Shown in pieces: positions 16,881 through 24,713 of a stretch of DNA of 64,000 nucleotides (position 1 is its first letter; each line of letters starts with the position of its first letter). The stretch comes from DASSUW01 sp963806395 (GTDB lineage: Bacteria; Actinomycetota; Thermoleophilia; Solirubrobacterales; Solirubrobacteraceae). Location of the stretch: the NCBI GenBank assembly GCA_963806395.1, contig CAWDYI010000015.1, positions 1 to 64,000 on the forward strand. The letters run 5' to 3'. The position numbers were made by a program, and so were the translations under genes. Below the pieces are notes generated by a model, which did not search any database, was not told the DNA's origin, and saw only the letters and a program-made list of their open reading frames with translations.

Positions 16881-18284
16881 TCACGGCTGCGAGAGCAGAT
16901 CGCCGAGCGCCGAGAGGCCGGCGTCGAAGGCGTGCTCCGGGAGCGCCGCGTAGCCCGCGACGACACCGTCGCGAGCGGCGCGGCCGTCGTGGTGGTACGG
17001 GCCGACCGGGAACAGCTCGATCGAGCGCTCGCGGGCGCGCGCATGCAGATCGCGGCCGGAGGGGCCGGCGGGCGGCAGCTCGAGCAGCACGCGCAGCCCC
17101 GCAGAGATCCCGACCGGCGTCACGGCGGGCGCCCGCGCCGCGAGCATCGCGACGAGCCGGTCGCGGCGCGCGCGATAGCGGGTACGCATGCGGCGCACGT
17201 GGCGTTCGAACGCACCCGAGCGCAGCAGCTCTGCGAACGCGATCTGCTCCGGTGCCGAGACGTGCACGTCCTCGATCATGCGAAGCGCGCACATCGGCTC
17301 GACCAGCTCGCGCGGCAGGAGCAGCCAGCCGAGCCGCAGACCCGGCGCGAGCGTCTTGCTCGCGCTGCCGGCGTAGGCGACGTGGTCGGGGTCGATCGCC
17401 TGGAGCGCGCCGACGGGCAGGCGGTCGTAGCGCAGCTCCGCATCGTAGTCGTCCTCGATCAGCAGCCCGCGGGTCGCGCGCGCCCAGGCGACCGCCGCTG
17501 CGCGCCGCTCCGGATGCAGGACGGTCCCGAGCGGGAACTGGTGCGCAGGCGCGAGCACGGCCGCGCCGGCGCGTGTCCCGGCCAGGAGGTCGGTGCGGGC
17601 ACCGCGGCCGTCGACGGCGAGCGCGGCGACGCGCAGGCCGGCGCCGGCCACGATCTCGCGGTGCTGCGTCAAGCACGGGTCCTCCATCGCGATCCGAGTC
17701 ACGCCGCGCGCGCCGAGCACGCGCGAGAGCAGGGCGAGCGCATGGCTGAAGCCGGCGGAGACGACGATCAGCTCGGGGTCGGCGACCGCTCCGCGCGCAC
17801 GCGCGAGGTAGCTCGCGAGCGCTTCGCGCAGCTCCGGCCGGCCGCGCGGATCGCCGTACCCGAGGCTGGCGGCGGACGCCGACCGCAGGCCGCGGCGCAG
17901 CGCGCTCGCCCACGCGGCGTGCGGGAACTCGGTCAGGTCGGGCAGGCCGGGATGGAAGCTGAAGCGCGGCGGCTGCGGACGCGCCTGCGCGGGCACCGCT
18001 GCGCCGGGCCGCGCAGCCGCGAGCGCCGCGACCCACGTGCCGGCGCCGCGCCGGCCGTCGAGATAGCCCTCGGCCTGGAGCTGTGCGTACGCCTCGACCA
18101 CGGTCCCGCGCGCGAGCCCGAGGTCCGCGGCCAGCGTGCGCGTCGCCGGCAGCCGGGTTCCGGCGGCCAGCCGGCCGTCGCGGATGGCAGCCCGCAGCGC
18201 GCCCTCGAGCCCCGCACGGCGCGGGCCGTCCGGGTCGAGCGTGAGATGGAGCGTCGCGGCTGAAGTGGTCCAATGATCTGGCAT
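16881..18284 (-). CDS. MocR/PdxR-family regulator (GntR HTH + aminotransferase fold)
   Basis: 467 residues: a GntR winged helix (~20-90, LEGALRAAIRDGRLAAGTRLP, LGLARGTVVEAYAQLQAEGYL) joined to a class-I aminotransferase-like domain with the PLP lysine in YAGSASKTLAPGLRLGW. MocR proteins bind PLP but act as regulators of vitamin B6, GABA or other amine metabolism. It is divergent from the AhpD-like gene, its likely target, and a direct repeat sits at its 5' end. Confidence 0.93.
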   Translation of the reverse strand: MPDHWTTSAATLHLTLDPDGPRRAGLEGALRAAIRDGRLAAGTRLPATRTLAADLGLARGTVVEAYAQLQAEGYLDGRRGAGTWVAALAAARPGAAVPAQARPQPPRFSFHPGLPDLTEFPHAAWASALRRGLRSASAASLGYGDPRGRPELREALASYLARARGAVADPELIVVSAGFSHALALLSRVLGARGVTRIAMEDPCLTQHREIVAGAGLRVAALAVDGRGARTDLLAGTRAGAAVLAPAHQFPLGTVLHPERRAAAVAWARATRGLLIEDDYDAELRYDRLPVGALQAIDPDHVAYAGSASKTLAPGLRLGWLLLPRELVEPMCALRMIEDVHVSAPEQIAFAELLRSGAFERHVRRMRTRYRARRDRLVAMLAARAPAVTPVGISAGLRVLLELPPAGPSGRDLHARARERSIELFPVGPYHHDGRAARDGVVAGYAALPEHAFDAGLSALGDLLSQP

Positions 18285-18295
18285 CGAAATGGTCC
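18266..18295. promoter_or_regulatory. Direct repeat TGGTCC, candidate MocR binding site
   Basis: AGTGGTCCA (TGGTCC at 18266-18271) and AATGGTCCT (TGGTCC at 18290-18295) are direct repeats 24 bp apart, followed by TGGATCAATT. They span the start codon of the MocR gene and face the divergent AhpD-like gene. MocR regulators commonly bind spaced direct repeats in such intergenic regions; assignment rests on position and repeat form only. Confidence 0.4.
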
Positions 18296-18331
18296 TGTTC
18301 GCTGGATCAATTGCAGCCTAACCTGCGGCGG

Positions 18332-18781
18332 ATGACGAACCGAATCTCCCTCGAGGCGGCCGCTCCCGCCGTCTACCGCAGGATCAATTCCCTCGACGCC
18401 AGCGTCGAGCTCGATCCCACCCTCCGCGAGCTGATCCGGATCCGCGCGTCGCAGATCAACGGCTGCTCGTACTGCGTCGACAGCCACTCGGCCGACGCCC
18501 GCAGCGCCGGTGAGAGCGAGCGCCGGATCTGGGCGCTCGCCGCGTGGCGGAAGACGCCGTTCTTCGACGACCGCGAGCGAGCTGCGCTCGCGCTCACCGA
18601 GGCGATGACGCGACTCCCGGACGCCGGCGTGCCGGCGGACGTCTACGACGAGGCCGCGCGCCACTTCTCGGAGCCCGAGCTCGGCAACCTGATCGGGGCG
18701 ATCATCGCGATCAACGCGTGGAACCTCGTCGGCGTCGGCCTCGCGATGCAGCCCGAGCCGGCGGCCGAGGCGGTCGCCTGA
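18332..18781 (+). CDS. AhpD-like/carboxymuconolactone decarboxylase-family protein
   Basis: 149 residues from the ATG at 18332. The active-site motif of alkylhydroperoxidase D is intact: QINGCSYCVDSHSADAR with C45, C48 and H52. The rest (ELIRIRASQ, FFDDRERAALALTEAMTRL, NLIGAIIAINAWN) matches the AhpD core fold. Predicted to be a cytoplasmic thiol-dependent peroxidase. It is divergent from the MocR regulator, a pairing often seen for this family. Confidence 0.93.
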   Translation: MTNRISLEAAAPAVYRRINSLDASVELDPTLRELIRIRASQINGCSYCVDSHSADARSAGESERRIWALAAWRKTPFFDDRERAALALTEAMTRLPDAGVPADVYDEAARHFSEPELGNLIGAIIAINAWNLVGVGLAMQPEPAAEAVA

Positions 18782-18819
18782 CGCGTCAGCCGCCGCACCG
18801 CTGGGGATAGGGTGCGCAC

Positions 18820-20652
18820 GTGAGATTCCCGGCTGTGCTGGCGGTGGCGACCGCCGTCGCCGCGTTCGCTCCCGCCGCCCATGCCGCCGCGCCGCGCTGG
18901 CACGAGTGCCGGGACGCGGCAGCGGGCGCGCGGTGCGGGTCGGTGACCGTGCCGCTCGACCGCACCGGGTCGACGGCCGGGACGCTCCGGATCGAGTTCG
19001 AGCTGTACCGGCGCCGCCACCGCGACCGCCCGTCGCTCGGCACGATGGTCGACGTCGAGGGCGGGCCGGGCTACTCGACCACCGACAGCCGCGACTACTA
19101 CCTCGCGCTGCACCGGCCGCTGATGGCGAGCCGCGACCTGCTGCTCGTCGACGCGCGCGGCACCGGGCTCTCCGGCCCGCTCGACTGCCCGGCGCTGCGC
19201 CGCACGGTCGAGGACTACGTGCGCCGCGCGGGCCGCTGCGCCGCGCAGCTCGGCCCGCGCGTCGACCTGTACGGGACGCATGCGGTCGTCGACGACCTCG
19301 CGGCGGTGCTGGACGCGCTCGGGATCGCGAGGATCGATCTGTACGGCGACTCGTACGGCACCTACGTCGGCCAGACCTTCGCGGTCCGGCACGGCCACCG
19401 GCTGCGCTCGCTGGTGCTTGACGCCGCCTACCCGGTGCCGGGAACGGACCCCGCGTTCGGCGACCTCGCCGAGGCGACCTGGCGCGGGCTGCGGCTGGCG
19501 TGCGAGCGACGCCCGGTCTGCGGGGAGGATCCGGTGGCGGCGCTGGCGCGGCTGGTCGACGCGGTCCGGCGGCGGCCGGTGACCGGTCGCGGTCTCGACA
19601 CGGACGGCAACCGCATCCGCGTGCAGGTGAACGAGACGACGCTCGCGACGGTGGTGCAGTCGGCGTACGGGAACCTCACCGTCTATCGCGACCTGGTGGC
19701 GGCGATCCACGCCTTCGAGGACGGTGACCGTGCGCCGCTGCTGCGGCTGGTCGCCGAGAGCACGCTCGATCCGACCGCCTCGCCGGTGCGCAGCTTCTCC
19801 GAGGGCCTCTACCTCGCCGTGACGTGCCACGACTACCCGCAGCTGTGGGATCCCGCCGCGTCGCCCGCCGTCCGCCGGCAGCAGCTCGCGCGGGCGCGCG
19901 CGGCGCTCCCCGCCGGCCAGTTCGCGCCGTTCTCGCCGACCGTCTGGACCGGCCTCGACTACGAGGGCGCGACGGCGTGCCTGCGCTGGCCGGGGCCGCG
20001 GCGGCCCGATCCGCCCGTGCCGCCCGGCGCGCCCTACCCCGCGGTGCCGACGCTCGTGATCAACGGCGACCTCGACAACATCACCGCCTCGTCGGGCGCG
20101 CGGGTCGTCGCCGACCGCTTCCCGCGCTCGACGTTCGTGGAGATGCGGAACACGATCCACGTCTCCGCGCTCGGCGACCGCTCGGGCTGCGCCGCGCCGC
20201 TCGTCCGCCGCTTCATCCGCTCGCTCAACGCCGGCGACACCGGCTGCGCCGCGCGGATCGCCGAGGTGCGCGTGGTCGACCGCTTCCGCCGCCGCGCGGC
20301 GCCGGGCCGGGCGGGCGTCGCCGCGGCCGCGGCCGCGATGGTCGCCGATGCGATCCAGCGCTGGTCGATCAACTACAGCGGCAGCGACCGCGGGCTGCGC
20401 GGCGGGCGCTGGAGCTACACGGGAACGCAGCTGGTCCGCTTCCGCTTCCACCGAGCCCGATTCACGCGTGACGTCCCGGTCAGCGGTTCCGCGACGTGGC
20501 GCCACGCGACCGGCGCCGTGCGCGCGAACCTGACGATCCCCCGGCATGGGCATCTGCGCGCGCGCTGGAACATGCGCCACCGGCTCGCGCGCGCCACCGT
20601 CGCGGGACGGATCGACGGCCGCCGGCTGCGCGCCACGATGCCCGCGCCATGA
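18820..20652 (+). CDS. Secreted alpha/beta-hydrolase (TAP-like peptidase)
   Basis: 610 residues with a signal peptide (RFPAVLAVATAVAAFAPAAHA, cleavage near 22). The serine nucleophile is in LYGDSYGTYVGQTFA (Ser178), the oxyanion region is VEGGPGYSTTD, the late acid lies in LVINGDLDNI and the histidine in RNTIHVSALGDRSGC. This is the TAP/proline-iminopeptidase-like secreted group of actinobacteria. The C-terminal ~110 residues are a beta-rich, Arg-heavy extension that may bind the cell surface. It shares an ATGA overlap with the next gene. Confidence 0.88.
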   Translation: MRFPAVLAVATAVAAFAPAAHAAAPRWHECRDAAAGARCGSVTVPLDRTGSTAGTLRIEFELYRRRHRDRPSLGTMVDVEGGPGYSTTDSRDYYLALHRPLMASRDLLLVDARGTGLSGPLDCPALRRTVEDYVRRAGRCAAQLGPRVDLYGTHAVVDDLAAVLDALGIARIDLYGDSYGTYVGQTFAVRHGHRLRSLVLDAAYPVPGTDPAFGDLAEATWRGLRLACERRPVCGEDPVAALARLVDAVRRRPVTGRGLDTDGNRIRVQVNETTLATVVQSAYGNLTVYRDLVAAIHAFEDGDRAPLLRLVAESTLDPTASPVRSFSEGLYLAVTCHDYPQLWDPAASPAVRRQQLARARAALPAGQFAPFSPTVWTGLDYEGATACLRWPGPRRPDPPVPPGAPYPAVPTLVINGDLDNITASSGARVVADRFPRSTFVEMRNTIHVSALGDRSGCAAPLVRRFIRSLNAGDTGCAARIAEVRVVDRFRRRAAPGRAGVAAAAAAMVADAIQRWSINYSGSDRGLRGGRWSYTGTQLVRFRFHRARFTRDVPVSGSATWRHATGAVRANLTIPRHGHLRARWNMRHRLARATVAGRIDGRRLRATMPAP

Positions 20653-21764
20653 CGCCGCAAGGCCCCGTGGAGCGGCGCGCGCTCAACCGCGCGCTGCTCG
20701 AGCGCCAGCTGCTCCTGCGGCGGACCGATATGCCGGTCGCCGACGCGGTCGAGCATCTCGTCGGCCTGCAGGCGCAGGCGCCGATGCCGCCCTACTACGG
20801 GCTGTGGTCGCGCCTGGAGGGCTTCGACCCGCATGTGCTCGGGCGCATGCTCATCGAGCGTGAGGCCGTGCGGATGACGTTGATGCGCGGGACGGTCCAC
20901 CTCGTCACGGTGCGCGATGCGCTGCTGCTGCGGCCGCTCGTGGAGGTCGCCGCCGTGCGCAGCCACAACGGCGCCTTCGGCCGGCGGATGGGCGGCGCCG
21001 ATCTCTCCGAGCTCGCGGCGGCGACGCGCGAGATCCTCGCCGGCGAGCCGCTGACCGCGCGCGACATCGCGCGACAGCTGATCGAGCGCGGCATCGGCGA
21101 CGACGTCGAGGCGATCGCCAACGCCACACGCGTCCACGTGCCGCTCGTGCAGGTGCCGCCGCGCGGCGTCTGGGGCGCCGGCGGCCACGCGAAGTACGCG
21201 ACGATCGAGTCGTGGACCGGCCGCGAGCTCGATCCCGACCCGTCGGTCGACGCTTTGGTGCTGCGCTACCTCGGCGCGTTCGGCCCGGCGTCAGTCCTGG
21301 ACGCGCAGAACTGGTCGGGCCTGACGAAGCTGGTGGAGGCGTTCGAGCGGCTACGGCCGCAGCTCGTGACTTTCGAGGGCGAGGACGGCCGCGAGCTGTT
21401 CGACCTGCCCGACGCACCGCGACCCGACCCGGGCGTCCCCGCTCCGGTGCGGTTCCTCGGCGAGTACGACAACGTGCTGCTCGGCCACGCCAACCGCCGG
21501 CGGCTCATCCCCGGCGACTTCCCGTGGACCGAGATGCTCGCGATGGGCCGCTTCTTCAACAACGTGCTGGTGGACGGCATGCTGCGTGCGGTGTGGTGGA
21601 TCGAGCGCGAGGGCCGCCGGAAGGCGACGCTCGCGATCCGTCCCGCGTGGAAGCTGCGCGCCGCGGACCGCGACGAGGTCGGCGCGGAGGCGCGCCGGAT
21701 GGTCGAGTTCGCGGCTGCCGACGCGAAGGTGCGCGACGTCCGCTTCGAGCCGGCGGTCGGGTAG
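20649..21764 (+). CDS. Winged-helix DNA-binding domain protein (HTH_42 family)
   Basis: 371 residues from the ATG at 20649, which overlaps the previous stop (ATGA). Hallmarks of the YcaQ/AlkX-like HTH_42 group are present: HLVGLQAQAPMPPYYGLWSRL, RMTLMRGTVHLVTVRDA, the YLGAFGPASVLDAQNWSGL segment and EYDNVLLGHANRRRLIPG. Studied members (AlkX/YcaQ, AlkZ) are DNA glycosylases acting on interstrand crosslinks. This protein has the fold, but the glycosylase activity is not proven from sequence. Confidence 0.85.
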   Translation: MTPQGPVERRALNRALLERQLLLRRTDMPVADAVEHLVGLQAQAPMPPYYGLWSRLEGFDPHVLGRMLIEREAVRMTLMRGTVHLVTVRDALLLRPLVEVAAVRSHNGAFGRRMGGADLSELAAATREILAGEPLTARDIARQLIERGIGDDVEAIANATRVHVPLVQVPPRGVWGAGGHAKYATIESWTGRELDPDPSVDALVLRYLGAFGPASVLDAQNWSGLTKLVEAFERLRPQLVTFEGEDGRELFDLPDAPRPDPGVPAPVRFLGEYDNVLLGHANRRRLIPGDFPWTEMLAMGRFFNNVLVDGMLRAVWWIEREGRRKATLAIRPAWKLRAADRDEVGAEARRMVEFAAADAKVRDVRFEPAVG

Positions 21765-21780
21765 TGGTGTAATTCAGGTG

Positions 21781-22059
21781 ATGCTCAAACGCGCGCTCGC
21801 AGTCCTCGTCCTCGTAATCGTGGCGATCGTGGCGATCAGGGTCGTGATCGGCGTCGTCTCAGCCGTGTTGTGGATCGTCGCGCTCGCGGTCCTGGTGGCG
21901 GCGGGCCTGTGGGCGTGGGGCACGCTCAGATCCGCCAAGCGCAAACGAAGCGTGAAGCGTCAGTCCGCCTCCCCGGAGATCGCCGCACCCGCCGAGGATC
22001 CGGTGGCGGCCGAGATGCGGCGGATCACCGAGCAGCTGCGCGAGCAGGGCCGCGCCTAG
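21781..22059 (+). CDS. Small single-pass/hairpin membrane protein
   Basis: 92 residues from the ATG at 21781. Two adjoining hydrophobic stretches (LAVLVLVIVAIVAIRVVIGVV and AVLWIVALAVLVAAGLWAW) are followed by a basic patch (RSAKRKRSVKRQ) and an acidic-helical tail (AAEMRRITEQLREQGRA). It looks like a small inner-membrane protein of unknown function. It overlaps the convergent cupin-like gene by 35 bp. Confidence 0.7.
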   Translation: MLKRALAVLVLVIVAIVAIRVVIGVVSAVLWIVALAVLVAAGLWAWGTLRSAKRKRSVKRQSASPEIAAPAEDPVAAEMRRITEQLREQGRA

Positions 22060-22336
22060 CCACGGCGGCGAGCACCGCGGGCTCGGGCCCGGGGTTGTGC
22101 AGCGCCCGCAGCGGCAGCCCGACGAGCCACAGCACCGCGCCGCTGTTGCACCCCATCCGGCCGCCGGCGACGCACTCGAGCTCGATCTCGCCCTGCTCGA
22201 CGACGACGAGCGCTCCCCGCCATTCGGCCTCGTCGTAGGGCCGCTCGCGACCGGGCGCGATCACGACGACGCGAAGCTCGAAGGCAGGCGGCAGCGGCCT
22301 CTCCAGGAAGGAGAGCCGTTCGCGGATCCCATCCAT
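22025..22336 (-). CDS. Small cupin-like protein
   Basis: 103 residues. RGALVVVEQGEIELECVAGGRMGCNSGAVLWL resembles the first half of a cupin barrel (glycine-rich turns, the EGE-like strand) without the metal-binding histidines. N-terminal FELRVVVIAPGRERPYDEAEWRG supports a real coding region. Function unknown. It lies at the far end of the minus-strand rec block, 30 bp after the HhH-GPD gene. Confidence 0.6.
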   Translation of the reverse strand: MDGIRERLSFLERPLPPAFELRVVVIAPGRERPYDEAEWRGALVVVEQGEIELECVAGGRMGCNSGAVLWLVGLPLRALHNPGPEPAVLAAVARRGPARAAAR

Positions 22337-22366
22337 TGCCCCTTTAACGGGCGACGGGCGTGAAAC

Positions 22367-22921
22367 TCATCGCCCGCCGGCGGGGGCCTTCGACCACTCT
22401 GCCTTGTGGATGCGCTTCGCGGCCTGGTACTCGGCGAGCGCCTGCGGGGAGTCGACGTCGCCGAGCGTCGGGTGCCACGGCACGAGATCGCGCGCGGCAT
22501 CGACGTCGAAGCGCTTTGCGAGCACCGCGCCGAGCGCCTTGATCTTCATGGCGCCGAAGCCGGGCAGCGCCGCAAGGTTGGCGCGCAGCGTGGCGGTGTC
22601 GCGTGCGTCGGTCCAGACCCGCGAGGCGTCGCCGTCGTAGGCGGTCTGGATGTGCACGGCGAGCGCGTGCACGCGCTGCGCCATCGAGCCGGGGAAGCGA
22701 TGGATGGCGGGCCGCTCGCGGAACACCGGCTCGAGATCGGCCTCGGCGAGTGTGTCGGCATCGAGCGAGCCGAGCCGCTCCTTGATCGCCAGCGGGCCGG
22801 CGAACGCCTTCTGCACGGTGACCTGCTGGTCGAGCACGAACCCGACGAGCAGCGCCATCGGATCGGTGGCGATCAGTGCGTTGGCTTCGTCGTCGTCCGT
22901 GAAGTAGAGGCGGTCAGTCAT
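22367..22921 (-). CDS. HhH-GPD-type base-excision repair protein
   Basis: 184 residues. A helix-hairpin-helix is recognisable at LAALPGFGAMKIKALGAVLAKRF and the N-terminal ALLVGFVLDQQVTVQKAFAGP is the standard opening of this actinobacterial HhH-GPD family. It lacks a C-terminal iron-sulfur cluster motif. Predicted DNA glycosylase or glycosylase-like protein. Its ATG overlaps the end of recD by 8 bp, so it is the last repair gene of the recCBD transcript. Confidence 0.85.
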   Translation of the reverse strand: MTDRLYFTDDDEANALIATDPMALLVGFVLDQQVTVQKAFAGPLAIKERLGSLDADTLAEADLEPVFRERPAIHRFPGSMAQRVHALAVHIQTAYDGDASRVWTDARDTATLRANLAALPGFGAMKIKALGAVLAKRFDVDAARDLVPWHPTLGDVDSPQALAEYQAAKRIHKAEWSKAPAGGR

Positions 22922-24713
22922 GGGCCGCGGATCGTATCCAGAGTCGGGCCCCGAGCCCCGATGCCCGCGCCACCGGGCGCGCGACGGCGGCGCGGATCGC
23001 CTGCTCGGTGCCGACCAGGATCAGCTCACGCCGCGCCCGCGTGACCGCCGTATAGAGCAGTTCGCGCGTGAGGATGTGCGAGGTCGGGTCCGGGAGCAGG
23101 ACGGCGGCGGTGTCGAACTGCGAGCCCTGGCTCTTGTGCACCGTCATCGCGTAGACGGTGTCGATCGCGGCGAGGCGCATCGGGCTGAACTCGAGGGTCT
23201 TGCCCTGGCGCTCGAAGGCCGCGCTGATGCGCCCGGGGCCGGTCGTGATCACGACGCCGGTGTCGCCGTTGTAGAGCCGGAGCCCGTGGTCGTTCTCGGT
23301 CACGAGCAGCGGGCGGCCGACGTACCAGTCGCCCCCGGCGCCGAAGCCGTCGATCTCGTCGCTGAGCCATCCCTCGATCTGGGACGTCCAGGCGGTCACC
23401 CCGTGCGGGCCTCGCCGGTGCGCGCAGAGCACGCGGAAGGCGCCGAGGGCGTTCAGAGCGGCGCCGCCGTCACCACGGCGCGCCGCCGCGATGACGTCGC
23501 GCGCCGACGCGACCGCGCCGTCGTGCACCGGGCCGAGCGCGGATGCCGCCGAAGGGTCGGCGGGGTCGACCGCGATCCATGTCACCTCGTCGAGCGCCTC
23601 GATCACCGCGTCGCCGTCGCCGCGCCGGATCGCCTCCGCTACCCGGGCGATGCTCCCGCCGTAGCGGTGGACGCGGTCGAGGACGACGATCCCGTCCGCC
23701 GCCGAACGGCCCTGGCCGACGATGTCGCCGAGCACCGCTCCCGCCTCGATCGAGGTGAGCTGACCCGGGTCTCCGACGAGGACCAGGCGCGCCTCCGGTC
23801 TGACCGCCTCGACGAGCCTGGCCATCAGGGACAACGAGACCATCGAGGTCTCGTCGACGATCACGACGTCGTGCGGGAGCCGGTTGCCGCGGCCGTGCCG
23901 GAAGCGGCTGTGGCTGCCCGGGCGCCAGCCGAGCAGCCGGTGCAGCGTGGACGCGTCCAGCTCCGACAGCCGCGTGCGCACGTCGTCGCTCACGTCGAGC
24001 GTGGCGGCGTCCTCGTGGATCGCCTCGACGAGCCGCGCGGCCGCCTTGCCGGTCGGCGCTGCGAGAGCGATCAGCGGGTCGGGCGCTCCCGTGGATGCGG
24101 CCTGCTCGAGCAGCAGCGCGACGATCCGCGCGACCGCCGTCGTCTTGCCGGTGCCCGGGCCGCCGGCGACGACCGTCAGGCGGCGCCGGACCGCGGTCTC
24201 GGCCGCCAGTCGCTGCAACTCGTCGTCCTCTCCGGGAAACAGGCGCGCGAGCCCGTCGGAGAGCACCGCATCGTCGATGCGCCCGGGCAGCCCGTCGCGC
24301 AGTGCGATCAGATCGACCGCGATCTGGCGTTCCTCGCGCCAGTAGCGGTCGAGGTAGAGCGAGCTGCCCTCCAGCCGGAGCGGGCCGCCGACAAGCCCGC
24401 TCGCCTCCAGCCGTGTGCGCCACGAGACCGCATCCGGCCACGGCAAGGCGGTCAGGTCGACCGGCTCCTCGGCGTCGACCGTCGCGGTGTCGCGGATCGT
24501 CTCGACGTCCACGTACACGTGACCGAGCCGTGGACCGCGGACGGCGAGCGCCGCAGCGAGCAGGACCCACTCGTCGGTCTCGCCGGTCAGGTCGGCGAGC
24601 CGCTGCGCGACGTGCACGTCGGCCGGGCCGAGCACGCCGGCTTCGTTGAACTCCCGCAGCAGGCCGGACGCACGGACCGCTCGGCGTGGATCGAAGGATT
24701 CGACGGCCGTCAC
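22914..24713 (-). CDS. recD: Exodeoxyribonuclease V, RecD helicase subunit
   Basis: 599 residues from a GTG at 24713 overlapping the recB stop (GTGA). Walker A is GGPGTGKT at 184-191; the DEAD-like Walker B is VVIVDETSMVSLSLM; LVLVGDPGQLTSIEAGAVL, TVHKSQGSQFD and YTAVTRARRELILVG are further superfamily-1 motifs. RecD is the fast 5'-3' motor of RecBCD, which processes double-strand breaks. Longer in-frame starts upstream sit inside recB and are rejected. Confidence 0.95.
   Translation of the reverse strand: MTAVESFDPRRAVRASGLLREFNEAGVLGPADVHVAQRLADLTGETDEWVLLAAALAVRGPRLGHVYVDVETIRDTATVDAEEPVDLTALPWPDAVSWRTRLEASGLVGGPLRLEGSSLYLDRYWREERQIAVDLIALRDGLPGRIDDAVLSDGLARLFPGEDDELQRLAAETAVRRRLTVVAGGPGTGKTTAVARIVALLLEQAASTGAPDPLIALAAPTGKAAARLVEAIHEDAATLDVSDDVRTRLSELDASTLHRLLGWRPGSHSRFRHGRGNRLPHDVVIVDETSMVSLSLMARLVEAVRPEARLVLVGDPGQLTSIEAGAVLGDIVGQGRSAADGIVVLDRVHRYGGSIARVAEAIRRGDGDAVIEALDEVTWIAVDPADPSAASALGPVHDGAVASARDVIAAARRGDGGAALNALGAFRVLCAHRRGPHGVTAWTSQIEGWLSDEIDGFGAGGDWYVGRPLLVTENDHGLRLYNGDTGVVITTGPGRISAAFERQGKTLEFSPMRLAAIDTVYAMTVHKSQGSQFDTAAVLLPDPTSHILTRELLYTAVTRARRELILVGTEQAIRAAVARPVARASGLGARLWIRSAAHD

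Noticed and set aside
13575..18263. 1,562-residue + strand frame
   Set aside because: Opposite-strand shadow of the kinase, M48 and MocR genes, driven by high GC.
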